NCBI RefSeq assembly: GCF_001411495.1
Contig: NZ_CP012981.1
Coordinates: 2,046,001 to 2,110,000 of the forward strand
DNA length: 64,000 nucleotides
DNA from: Burkholderia cepacia ATCC 25416
Lineage (GTDB): Bacteria; Pseudomonadota; Gammaproteobacteria; Burkholderiales; Burkholderiaceae
Direction of reading: 5' to 3'
The first letter of the stretch is position 1. Each line of letters opens with the position of its first letter. Made by a program: the position numbers and the translations under genes. Below the pieces are notes generated by a model. It was not told the origin of the DNA, ran no database searches, and worked only from the letters and a program-made list of their open reading frames with translations. This document shows positions 56,256 to 64,000 of this stretch, one piece after another.

Positions 56256-57596
56256 ATGAACGCACAAGAAGCCAATTTCGACGGGCTCGTCGGCCCGACC
56301 CACAACTACGCCGGCCTGTCGTTCGGCAACGTGGCGTCGCTCAACAACGAGAAGTCGGCCGCGAATCCGAAGGCCGCCGCGAAGCAGGGGCTGCGCAAGA
56401 TGAAGCAGCTCGCGGATCTCGGCTTCGCGCAAGGCGTGCTGCCGCCGCAGGAGCGGCCGTCGCTGCGCCTGTTGCGCGAGCTCGGCTTCTCGGGCAAGGA
56501 CGCGGACGTGATCTCGAAGGCCGCGAAGCAGGCGCCCGAACTGCTCGCCGCCGCGAGCTCGGCATCGGCGATGTGGACCGCGAACGCGGCCACCGTCAGC
56601 CCGTCGGCCGACACGAGCGACGGCCGCGTGCACTTCACGCCGGCGAACCTGTGCAGCAAGCTGCATCGCGCGATCGAACACGAAGCGACGCGCCGCACGC
56701 TGTCGACGCTGTTCGCCGATCCGGCGCACTTCGCGGTGCACGAAGCGCTGACCGGCACGCCGGCACTCGGCGACGAAGGCGCGGCGAACCACACGCGCTT
56801 CTGTGCCGAATACGGCAAGCCGGGCATCGAGTTCTTCGTGTACGGCCGCGCGGAATATCGCCGCGGCCCCGAGCCGAAGCGCTTCCCGGCACGCCAGACG
56901 TTCGAGGCGAGCCGCGCGGTCGCGCATCGCCACGGGCTCGCCGAAGAGGCGACGGTGTATGCGCAGCAGGACCCGGACGTGATCGACGCGGGCGTGTTCC
57001 ACAACGACGTGATCTCGGTCGGCAACCGCGACACGCTGTTCACGCACGAGCGGGCGTTCGTCAACAAGCAGGCGATCTACGACACGCTGACCGCCGCGCT
57101 CGACGCACGCGGCGCGCGCCTGAACGTGATCGAGGTGCCCGAGGCGGCCGTGAGCGTGAACGACGCGGTCACGTCGTATCTGTTCAACAGCCAGCTGCTG
57201 TCGCGCGCGGACGGCTCGCAAGTGCTCGTCGTGCCGCAGGAATGCCGCGAGAACGGGAACGTCGCGGCTTATCTCGACGAACTCGCGGCCGGCAACGGCC
57301 CGATTCACGACGTGCTCGTGTTCGACCTGCGCGAAAGCATGAAGAACGGCGGCGGCCCCGCCTGCCTGCGCCTGCGTGTCGTGCTGAACGACGCGGAACG
57401 CGCGGCCGTCACGTCGAACGTGTGGATCAACGACACGCTGTTCACGTCGCTCGACACGTGGATCGACCGGCACTATCGCGATCGCCTCGCACCGGAAGAC
57501 CTCGCCGATCCGGCGCTGCTCGACGAATCGCGCACGGCGCTCGACGAGCTCACGCAGATCCTGCGCGTCGGTTCGCTGTATGACTTCCAGCGCTGA
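56256..57596 (+). CDS. astB: N-succinylarginine dihydrolase
   Basis: AstB hydrolyses succinylarginine to succinylornithine, CO2 and two ammonia, the second AST step. The 446-residue protein of the guanidine-modifying superfamily starts with [20 protein letters not shown], has [20 protein letters not shown] near 105-124, [17 protein letters not shown], and the catalytic His/Cys regions in [17 protein letters not shown] and [13 protein letters not shown] near 364-376. The ATG at 56256 follows GAGGGAACGACG. Confidence 0.96.
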   Translation: MNAQEANFDGLVGPTHNYAGLSFGNVASLNNEKSAANPKAAAKQGLRKMKQLADLGFAQGVLPPQERPSLRLLRELGFSGKDADVISKAAKQAPELLAAASSASAMWTANAATVSPSADTSDGRVHFTPANLCSKLHRAIEHEATRRTLSTLFADPAHFAVHEALTGTPALGDEGAANHTRFCAEYGKPGIEFFVYGRAEYRRGPEPKRFPARQTFEASRAVAHRHGLAEEATVYAQQDPDVIDAGVFHNDVISVGNRDTLFTHERAFVNKQAIYDTLTAALDARGARLNVIEVPEAAVSVNDAVTSYLFNSQLLSRADGSQVLVVPQECRENGNVAAYLDELAAGNGPIHDVLVFDLRESMKNGGGPACLRLRVVLNDAERAAVTSNVWINDTLFTSLDTWIDRHYRDRLAPEDLADPALLDESRTALDELTQILRVGSLYDFQR

Positions 57597-57603
57597 GGCA
57601 CGG

Positions 57604-58647
57604 ATGCCGGCCAACGTGCTGCTCGACGACTTCCTTGCGTTCACGCTGGCCGGTAGCGCGCCGTCCGCGACGGAAGGCACCTGCGCGGCCGGCGCCGTGC
57701 GCTGGTCATGGCGCGGCGACGGTCTGCTCGCGCTCGAACCGGCCGCGGCCGCCGGCGCGGCGCGCCCGAGCGTGCTCGTGTCGGCCGGCGTGCACGGCGA
57801 CGAGACGGCGCCGATCGAGCTGCTGCCGATGCTCGTGCGCGATCTCGCATCGGGCGCGCTGCCGCTCGCGTGCCGGCTGCTCGTCGTGCTCGGCAACGTG
57901 CCGGCGATGCGTGCCGGCGAACGCTATCTCGACGACGACCTGAACCGCCTGTTCAGCGGCCGTCATGCGCAGGTGCCCGCCAGCCGCGAAGCACCGCGCG
58001 CCGCGCAGCTGGAAGCGGCGGCCGCCGCGTTCTTCGCGGACGCGCCGGCCGGCGCCGCGCGCTGGCACATCGACATGCACACGGCGATCCGCGCGTCGGT
58101 ATTCGAGCAGTTCGCACTGCTGCCGCACACGGGCACGCCGCCGACGCGCACGATGTTCGAATGGCTCGGCGACGCGCGGATCGCGGCCGTGCTGCTGCAT
58201 ACCGCGAAGGGCAATACGTATTCGCATTTCACGGCCGAGCACTGCGGCGCGCTCGCGTGCACGCTGGAACTCGGCAAGGTGCGCCCGTTCGGCCAGAACG
58301 ACCTGACGCGCTTCGCACCGGCCGATCGCGCGGTGCGCAAGCTCGTGTCGGGCGCGGGAGGAGATGCCGTCGTGCAGGGCGATCATCCGCCGCTGCCGCG
58401 CGTGTTCACGGTGATCGACCAGATCACGAAGCAGAGCGATGCGCTGGAGCTGTTCGTCGCGGCCGACGTCGCGAACTTCACCGCGTTTGCACGCGGCACG
58501 GTGCTCGCGCAGGACGGCGACTACCGCTACACGGTGATGCACGACGAGGAGCGGATCGTCTTTCCGAACCCGACCGTGAAGCCGGGCCTGCGCGCGGGCC
58601 TGCTCGTCATCGACACGACGCGCGAGACGATCGCGGCGCTCGTTTGA
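57604..58647 (+). CDS. astE: Succinylglutamate desuccinylase
   Basis: AstE releases glutamate and succinate in the last AST step. The 347-residue zinc enzyme of the M14/AspA group has the ligands His and Glu in [20 protein letters not shown] near 58-77 and His in [10 protein letters not shown] near 152-161, with LNRLF near 116-120 and the catalytic Glu in [15 protein letters not shown]. The start at 57604 has a CTGAGG ribosome site; an ATG at 57580 inside astB would add eight residues. It closes the operon. Confidence 0.93.
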   Translation: MPANVLLDDFLAFTLAGSAPSATEGTCAAGAVRWSWRGDGLLALEPAAAAGAARPSVLVSAGVHGDETAPIELLPMLVRDLASGALPLACRLLVVLGNVPAMRAGERYLDDDLNRLFSGRHAQVPASREAPRAAQLEAAAAAFFADAPAGAARWHIDMHTAIRASVFEQFALLPHTGTPPTRTMFEWLGDARIAAVLLHTAKGNTYSHFTAEHCGALACTLELGKVRPFGQNDLTRFAPADRAVRKLVSGAGGDAVVQGDHPPLPRVFTVIDQITKQSDALELFVAADVANFTAFARGTVLAQDGDYRYTVMHDEERIVFPNPTVKPGLRAGLLVIDTTRETIAALV

Positions 58648-59015
58648 GCGCATGTCCCGACCGGCTGCTGATTGCGCTGCCGCGACGGCACGCGGCCCGC
58701 GCCTGACCCGCAACCTGCCGGTATCCCGTCGTCGTCGCCCGCAAGCCGGGGCCGACGGCACGCGCCCCCGGCTTGCGTATTTGCGACACCGTTTTGCAAG
58801 TTCGGCGGATCGCCTGACCGGTGCCGCGCACGCAGCGCAGCATCGCACGACGTCGCCCGCTTTGCCATATCGGGCCGCGCGGATTGGTACAATCGCGGCC
58901 TTGCGGCTGTTGCGCCGCATCACGGCGTGGCATCGCGATTGTCGTGGTCATCCGACCCTGCAATGATGCAAGCGCCCGTAGTTCCGGAACATTCGAGTAT
59001 CGAGGAGAGCACCTG
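58648..59015. other. Intergenic region between astE and the binding-protein gene
   Basis: The 368 bp hold the astE terminator (58740-58784) and the leader of the binding-protein gene. Near 58863-58905 the sequence TTGCCA and GTACAATC could be a -35/-10 pair, which would give the binding protein its own promoter. No supported gene was seen. Confidence 0.45.
58740..58784 (+). terminator. Terminator after the ast operon
   Basis: CGCAAGCCGGGG and CCCCGGCTTGCG form a perfect 12-bp stem with a 14-nt loop, followed by TATTTGC. It lies 93 bp past astE. The weak T run makes it moderately certain. Confidence 0.7.
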
Positions 59016-59810
59016 ATGAAGTTGGATTGGCGTAAAGTGGCCGCGCATGCGGCGGTGGCGGCATCGGCGGTGGCGGCAGGCAGCGCGTTTGCCGCGGATC
59101 TGAAGGAGATCCGTTTCGGCGTCGAAGCCTCGTACGCGCCGTTCGAATACAAGACGCCCGACGGCAAGCTGACCGGCTTCGATATCGACATCGGCAACGC
59201 GGTGTGCGCGAAGCTGAAGACGAAGTGCGTGTGGGTCGAGAACGACTTCGACGGCCTGATCCCGGCGCTGCAGGCGCGCAAGTTCGACGCGATCAACTCG
59301 GACATGACGATCACCGACCAGCGCAAGCATGCGATCGCGTTCACCGATCCGATCTACACGATTCCGAACCAGCTGATCGCGAAGCAGGGCAGCGGCCTGC
59401 TGCCGACCCCGCAATCGCTGAAGGGCAAGCGCGTCGGCGTGCTGCAGGGCACGATCCAGGAAGCGTACGCGAAGAAGAAGTGGGCGCCGGCAGGCGTCGA
59501 GGTCGTGCCGTACCAGACGCAGGACCTGGCCTACGCCGACCTGAAGTCCGGCCGTCTCGACGCGACGTTCCAGGACGCGGAAGCCGGTTCGAAGGGCTTC
59601 CTGGCGAAGCCGCAGGGCCAGGGCTTCGCGTTCGCGGGCGGTACCGTGAGCGACGCCGAGATCCTCGGCTCGGGCGTCGGTTTCGGCCTGCGCAAGAACG
59701 ACGCGGCGCTGAAGACCGCACTCGATCAGGCGCTGAAGGACCTGAAGGCCGACGGCACGATCGACAACCTCGCGAAGAAGTACTTCAGCGTGCCCGTGAC
59801 GCTCAAGTAA
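59016..59810 (+). CDS. Basic amino-acid ABC transporter binding protein
   Basis: The 264-residue protein has a signal peptide (cut after SAFA) and the family 3 binding-protein fold: IRFGVEASYAPFEYKTPDGK near 32-51, GFDIDIGNAVCAKLKTKCVW, FDAINSDMTITDQRKHAIAF near 89-108 and the C-terminal lobe DLAYADLKSGRLDATFQDAE. It is of the HisJ/ArtJ/AotJ kind that binds Arg, Lys, ornithine or His. Being next to the ast operon, it very likely feeds HisQMP at 45469-47689. The ATG at 59016 follows CGAGGAGAGCACCTG. Confidence 0.94.
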   Translation: MKLDWRKVAAHAAVAASAVAAGSAFAADLKEIRFGVEASYAPFEYKTPDGKLTGFDIDIGNAVCAKLKTKCVWVENDFDGLIPALQARKFDAINSDMTITDQRKHAIAFTDPIYTIPNQLIAKQGSGLLPTPQSLKGKRVGVLQGTIQEAYAKKKWAPAGVEVVPYQTQDLAYADLKSGRLDATFQDAEAGSKGFLAKPQGQGFAFAGGTVSDAEILGSGVGFGLRKNDAALKTALDQALKDLKADGTIDNLAKKYFSVPVTLK

Positions 59811-59834
59811 GCGTTGCGTTCGATCGCACGATGC

Positions 59835-59871
59835 AAGCAAACCGGCCGCTCATGCGGCCGGTTTGCTTTTG
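59835..59871 (+). terminator. Terminator after the binding-protein gene
   Basis: GCAAACCGGCCGC and GCGGCCGGTTTGC form a 13-bp perfect stem with a TCAT loop and a TTTT tail, 25 bp after the stop. It may also serve the convergent HDOD gene from the other side. Confidence 0.92.
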
Positions 59872-59938
59872 CAGGCGGGGAACGGTGTGAAACAGGGTGT
59901 GAAACCGCCGAAAACGGCGGGGAGCGGCCGGCGCCGCG

Positions 59939-61438
59939 TCACGCCGGAAAGAACCGGCCCAGTTCGCGCGCGAGCTCGTTGAGCACGCCCATTTCCTGCT
60001 GCGTGATCTTGCGCGCGGGCTGCGCGCCGGCCCAGTCGCCGTACAGCAGCGCGACGGTCGTCGTGCCGACGCGCACGGGCAGCAGCACGAACGCGCGCGT
60101 GTCGTCGAACGCGTCGAGATACCACGCGGGCAGGCGCTTGAGCATCTTCGGCTCCCGTGCCTGCTCGATGAAGATGCCGACCGAGTTCGAGATCGCGAGA
60201 TGAAACACGTCCGGCTCGAAGCGCTCGTCGAAGCGCAGCCGGTCGAGCATCGTATCGACGCCGGGGCCGAAGCCGAGGCGCGCGGCGAACATGCCGTCGT
60301 CGTGACGCACGAACATCACGGTGCGCGTGAACGCGAGGCCGGCCAGCAGGCTTTCCGACGCGAGCGCGAGTACCGGCGTCAGCACGTGCTCGGACGGCAG
60401 CGCGCGCAGGTCCGCGAGGCCGGCTTCGAGGCACGCCTCGGGCTCGGCCTGCGCGCGTGCGATCGCATCGGCGTTCGCGCGCAGCTCGACGATCTCGCGC
60501 ATCATGGTGTCGCTCGCTTCCTCGCGCGCGAGCCGCTCGGCGATCTCGACGAGCGCGTCGGGTTCCATGCCGAGTTCCGCGCCGTAGTGCTGCGCGAGCG
60601 CCGCGATGCGCGCGTCGCGCTGCGGGCTCGCGGGCATCACGAGCGCACCCGCGACGTCGGTCGAGCAGCGGCTGATCTCGCGCAGCCAGCGGACGCGCTC
60701 GGTCGGGCCGTCGTCGGACACCTCGCCCGCATCGAGGTCGTCCTCGTCGTTGCCGAACGCGTCGGTGCGGACCACGTGGTCGTGGTCGGCCATCCCCGCG
60801 CGGATCACGTCGGGCAGCCGCCAGCGCGCGGCCGCCTCGAGCCCGATCTCGTCGAAGCCGACGCCGAGCACGTCGATGCAGGCGGCCGCTTCGTCGCCGT
60901 TCAGTTCGGCCGCGCGGCGGCGGATCCGGTCCCATTCGCTGTCGAGATAGCAGACCACGAGCAGCTTGCCGACCTGGCGCATCAGCGTGCAGACGACGGC
61001 TTCCTCGCCCGCGCGCAGCTCGACGCGTTCGGTGAGCTTGCGTGCGACGCAGCCGGACAGCAGCGCGCGGTTCAGTTCGAGCTTCGCGTCGATGCGCCGC
61101 GGCGTGCTGTGGTGGAAATGGTCGACGAGCTTGAGCCCGACGACCAGATGGCCGACGGCATCCATGCCGAGCACCATCAGTGCGCGGGTCACGGTCGTGA
61201 TGTTGCCGCCGAACGCCATGTACATCGCGGAGTTCGCGAGCCGCAGCACTTTCTGCGTGAGTGCGAAGTCCGACAGCACGACGCGCACGAGCGCGGTGAA
61301 GTCGAGGTCGTCGTTCTTCATCGCGGCCATCGTCGCGCGCAGCGATTCCGACAGCAACGGGAAATCGCCCCGTTCGTTCATCCGGGCCCACAGCTTGTCG
61401 AGCAGCGCGGTGCGGGGCAGGTGTTCGGTGATTGACAT
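59939..61438 (-). CDS. HDOD-domain signalling protein with C-terminal GAF-like domain
   Basis: The 499-residue cytoplasmic protein begins with an HDOD domain (about 25-230; DFPLLSESLRATMAAMKNDD, LTQKVLRLANSAMYMAFGG, ALMVLGMDAVGHLVVGLKL), a fold related to HD phosphodiesterases but usually without catalytic residues. A linker rich in Asp/Glu follows, and the C-terminus (about 330-499) is GAF-like (LASESLLAGLAFTRTVMFVR, FVLLPVRVGTTTVALLYGDW). It is a signal-transduction protein of unknown output. The PAS-GGDEF-EAL gene precedes it on the same strand, 25 bp away, so the two are probably cotranscribed and linked to c-di-GMP signalling. Confidence 0.88.
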   Translation of the reverse strand: MSITEHLPRTALLDKLWARMNERGDFPLLSESLRATMAAMKNDDLDFTALVRVVLSDFALTQKVLRLANSAMYMAFGGNITTVTRALMVLGMDAVGHLVVGLKLVDHFHHSTPRRIDAKLELNRALLSGCVARKLTERVELRAGEEAVVCTLMRQVGKLLVVCYLDSEWDRIRRRAAELNGDEAAACIDVLGVGFDEIGLEAAARWRLPDVIRAGMADHDHVVRTDAFGNDEDDLDAGEVSDDGPTERVRWLREISRCSTDVAGALVMPASPQRDARIAALAQHYGAELGMEPDALVEIAERLAREEASDTMMREIVELRANADAIARAQAEPEACLEAGLADLRALPSEHVLTPVLALASESLLAGLAFTRTVMFVRHDDGMFAARLGFGPGVDTMLDRLRFDERFEPDVFHLAISNSVGIFIEQAREPKMLKRLPAWYLDAFDDTRAFVLLPVRVGTTTVALLYGDWAGAQPARKITQQEMGVLNELARELGRFFPA

Positions 61439-61463
61439 ACGGATCTGTCCGGTTCGCCGCGCG

Positions 61464-63299
61464 TCAGGCGGCGGCGTGCAGGTGCAGCTGATGGGCCTCG
61501 AAGCGCCGCGCAAGCTCCTCGGACGGCAGCGCCTGGCAGACGAGCCAGCCCTGGATATGGTTGCAGCCCATTTCCGTCAGCAATTCGCGCTGCGCCTCGG
61601 TCTCGACGCCTTCCGCGACGAGCTCGAGATCGAGCGTCTGCGCGAGGCCGACCACGGCCGACACGATCGCGCGGTCGTTGCGCGAGGTCAGCAGGTTCTC
61701 GACGAAACTGCGATCGATCTTCAGCTTCGCGAGCGGGAAGCGCTGCAGATACGCGAGGCTCGAATAACCGGTACCGAAATCGTCGATCGCGAAGCGGATG
61801 CCGAGATCGGTCAGTTCCTCGAGCAGCCCCTTCGCCTGCGCGGGATCGTGCATCAGCAGGCTTTCGGTGATCTCGAGCACGATGCGGCGCGGGTCGATGC
61901 CCGTCAGCGCGATCGCCTCGCGCACGCTTTGCGTGAAGCGCGGGTCGCGGAACTGCTGCGGCGACACGTTGACCGCCACGTACTGCAGCGCGAGCCCCTG
62001 GCGGTCCCATGCGACGAGCTGCATGCACGCGGCCTTGAGCACCCAGTTGCCGAGATAGTTGATCAGGCCGATCGATTCGGCGAGCGGAATGAAGGTCGCC
62101 GGCGGCACGAGGCCGTGCACCGGATGGCGCCAGCGGATCAGCGCCTCGACGCCGACCACCGCGCCCGACTGGCTGCGCGTGATCGGCTGGAAATGGAGCG
62201 AAAACTCGCCGTTGCGCACGCCGTCGTACAGGTCGGCTTCGAGCTTCAGCCGTTCGGCGTCCGCCGGGTCGTCGACGGGCGCGTGGAACGCGAGCGCGTT
62301 GCCGCCCGACGCCTTCGCCTGCGCGAGCGCGTGATCGGCACGGCGCAGCAGCGGGCTGTGGTGCTGCGCGCGATGCGGGGCGGCGCGCTCGTCAGGGTAG
62401 AGCGCGATGCCGATGCTCGCGGACAGGTGCACGGTCTGCCCCTGGTACACGTAAGGCTGGCGCACCGCGGCCTGCAGCCGGCGTGCGAGTGCATCGGCGG
62501 CATTGCTCGCCTGCGTGCGGTCCGGCGCACTGAGCACGACCGCGAACTTGTCGCTCGCGACGCGCGCGAGCTGTTCGTTCTGCGTGACGAGCGCCTTCAG
62601 CCGCTGCGCGGTTTCGCGCAGCAGCGTGTCGCCCGCGTCGTAGCCGAGCGCGCGGTTGATCCGCTGGTAGTCGTCGAGGTCGAGCAGCAGCAGCGCCGCG
62701 CAGGTGCCGCCCTCGTCGGCGGCCTGCTGCGCGCGCATCAGCGCGGGCACGAGCGCGGACAGGTTGTCGAGGCCCGTCATCGGGTCGTGGTGCATCTCGT
62801 AGGTCAGGCGCGCCTCGAGCGCGCGCCACGACGACACGTCGAACGCCGCGATCGCGAACCCGTCGACCCCGTGGTGGCGGCTCTTGAACGCGCGGATCTC
62901 GACGTCGAGCGGGTAGGTCAGCGATTTCACGATGCACATCGTCGCCTTCTCGACCTGGCCGGAACGCGCGGCGCGCGCAAGCAGGCCTTCGAGCGCCGCG
63001 GTATCCTGTTCGGCGATCAGGTCGCGCAGCGTCAGCGTGTGCAGGTAGTCGCGGTGGTAGCCGATGAAGCGCAGGCTCGCGTCCGACACGTAAAGAAAAC
63101 GCAGTTCACGGTCGACATGGGCGAGGAAATCCACCGTGCCAACCGTCTGTTCCAGCCAGTTGCGTACGGAGTCGTCGCGGCGCGGGGCGCCGGCGCGCGC
63201 GGGCATCAGCGCGCCGCCCGACCAGGCGAAGCGGCGCAGCGTATGCAAGGCGCTGCGCCAGGAGCCCTTGCGTGACGTCTGTTTCCTGTTGGCTTCCAT
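61464..63299 (-). CDS. PAS-GGDEF-EAL protein, probable c-di-GMP phosphodiesterase
   Basis: The 611-residue protein has a PAS domain (about 45-160; VDFLAHVDRELRFLYVSDAS), a GGDEF domain (about 165-330) and an EAL domain (about 345-605). The GGDEF signature is ASDKF where active cyclases have GGDEF or GGEEF, so cyclase activity is unlikely. The EAL domain keeps its key residues: EALIRWRHP, AVNVSPQQF, ITESLLM, DDFGTGYSSLAYLQ, LKIDRSFV, AEGVET and IQGWL. It should therefore hydrolyse c-di-GMP, with the degenerate GGDEF perhaps as a GTP or allosteric sensor. The ATG at 63299 was chosen because earlier codons are not protein-like. Confidence 0.92.
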   Translation of the reverse strand: MEANRKQTSRKGSWRSALHTLRRFAWSGGALMPARAGAPRRDDSVRNWLEQTVGTVDFLAHVDRELRFLYVSDASLRFIGYHRDYLHTLTLRDLIAEQDTAALEGLLARAARSGQVEKATMCIVKSLTYPLDVEIRAFKSRHHGVDGFAIAAFDVSSWRALEARLTYEMHHDPMTGLDNLSALVPALMRAQQAADEGGTCAALLLLDLDDYQRINRALGYDAGDTLLRETAQRLKALVTQNEQLARVASDKFAVVLSAPDRTQASNAADALARRLQAAVRQPYVYQGQTVHLSASIGIALYPDERAAPHRAQHHSPLLRRADHALAQAKASGGNALAFHAPVDDPADAERLKLEADLYDGVRNGEFSLHFQPITRSQSGAVVGVEALIRWRHPVHGLVPPATFIPLAESIGLINYLGNWVLKAACMQLVAWDRQGLALQYVAVNVSPQQFRDPRFTQSVREAIALTGIDPRRIVLEITESLLMHDPAQAKGLLEELTDLGIRFAIDDFGTGYSSLAYLQRFPLAKLKIDRSFVENLLTSRNDRAIVSAVVGLAQTLDLELVAEGVETEAQRELLTEMGCNHIQGWLVCQALPSEELARRFEAHQLHLHAAA

Positions 63300-63485
63300 G
63301 TTTCTCGCTGACGTGAAGGGCTGGAACCGGTTGTCCGGAAGGAATAACGGCAGACTGTGCGGAATCTTTAACGGGCCGGGCGCGGATGGCGCTGCCGCAG
63401 GTCCGAATCGGTCACGCAAGTGTTCGACAGGCGAACGCCCGCGTGGCCCACATCGAGGCTGACTTTATAAGAAATGAGGATGCAG

Positions 63486-64000
63486 ATGAAGCGAAAACTG
63501 TTGCTGGGCGCCGCCGTGGCGGCGCTGGTGGCCGGTCATGCACTGATGGCGCAGGCGGAACTGAAGCCGGGCGCCGCGGCGCCCGATTTCACGACGCAGG
63601 CGTCGCTGGGCGGCAAGACCTACACCTACGCGCTCGCGGACGCGCTGAAGCAGGGGCCGGTCGTGCTCTATTTCTACCCGGCTGCGTTCACGAAGGGCTG
63701 CACGATCGAGGCGCACGCGTTCGCGGACGCAGTCGACCGTTACAAGGCTTACGGCGCGACGGTGATCGGCGTATCCGCCGACAAGATCGACACGCTGACG
63801 AAGTTCTCGGTGAGCGAGTGCCGGAGCAAGTTCCCGGTCGCGGCTGATCCGGACGCGAAGATCATCCGGGAATACGACGCGAAACTGCCGGCGATCGACC
63901 GCGCGAACCGCGTGTCCTACGTGATTTCTCCGGAAGGGAAGATCCTCTACGAATACACGAGCATGTCGCCCGACAAGCACGTCGAGAACACGCTCGCCGC
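63486..64000 (+). CDS. Exported peroxiredoxin (partial, runs off the window)
   Basis: The visible 171 residues start with a signal peptide (MKRKLLLGAAVAALVAGHAL, cut near AQA) and then the AhpC/TSA thioredoxin fold: KPGAAAPDFTTQASLGGKTY, the peroxidatic Cys in YPAAFTKGCTIEAHAFAD (in place of the usual TxxC), and SVSECRSKFPVAADPDAKII with a second Cys that may be resolving. It would reduce peroxides in the periplasm. The ATG at 63486 follows GAGGATGCAG. The 3' end lies beyond base 64000. Confidence 0.92.
   Translation, partial: MKRKLLLGAAVAALVAGHALMAQAELKPGAAAPDFTTQASLGGKTYTYALADALKQGPVVLYFYPAAFTKGCTIEAHAFADAVDRYKAYGATVIGVSADKIDTLTKFSVSECRSKFPVAADPDAKIIREYDAKLPAIDRANRVSYVISPEGKILYEYTSMSPDKHVENTLA

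Overview
The window is a high-GC (mid-60s %) chromosomal segment with the gene content and order of a Burkholderia, most likely of the B. cepacia complex and from the large chromosome. Pointers are rnc-era-recO-pdxJ-acpS-nagZ, an Arg32-type EF-P beside earP, hpnIJKL hopanoid genes and an aru-type arginine succinyltransferase operon with a split alpha/beta transferase. Nearly all genes are housekeeping or core metabolism. Two stretches look accessory.

Layout: 1-4.4 kb holds the rnc 3' end, era, recO, pdxJ, acpS and nagZ. 4.5-8 kb (minus) holds an unusual NtrC-family regulator, efp and earP. 8.1-11.5 kb holds uvrC, pgsA, three tandem tRNA-Gly and one tRNA-Cys. 11.5-14.2 kb is a less compact patch with a gene remnant, an unrecognised 197-aa protein, a tiny lipoprotein missed by ordinary ORF calling and a DUF4382 lipoprotein. 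14.6-22.3 kb holds a GNAT acetyltransferase, an XRE-cupin regulator with a palindrome at its start, a ParD-like gene coupled to map, a free-Met sulfoxide reductase, LysR/pirin, an ElaA-type GNAT and a minus-strand copper-delivery cluster (SCO, PCu(A)C, CtaG). 22.6-29.3 kb holds otsBA, an ABC exporter, a GT4 glycosyltransferase and a membrane protein. 29.5-39.2 kb holds gudD with a divergent GntR regulator, a Leu/Ile/Val-type binding protein, a Tat-exported phospholipase C, pdxY, an exported alpha/beta hydrolase and a flavin-dependent monooxygenase. 39.9-45.2 kb holds hpnIJKL and a BamE/OmlA-like lipoprotein. 45.5-59.8 kb is an arginine uptake and catabolism block: hisQMP-argR, then astC-aruF-aruG-astD-astB-astE, then a basic amino-acid binding protein. 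59.9-64 kb holds an HDOD-GAF protein, a PAS-GGDEF-EAL protein and a truncated peroxiredoxin.

The most interesting segment is 48,784-51,237, a 2,454-bp insert lodged between argR and the ast operon. It is bounded by two 280-bp copies of one repeat in inverted orientation (17 mismatches by hand alignment). Inside, on the minus strand, are three tightly overlapping genes: a PAAR-domain protein with a C-terminal extension, a Tae4-type peptidoglycan amidase (type VI secretion effector) and a 111-aa three-helix membrane protein in the immunity position. Upstream is the 3' end of another coding sequence that breaks off at the repeat. I read this as a mobile or recombined T6SS effector-immunity cassette with a possibly new type of immunity protein. 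All functional statements come from sequence reading; no database search was run.
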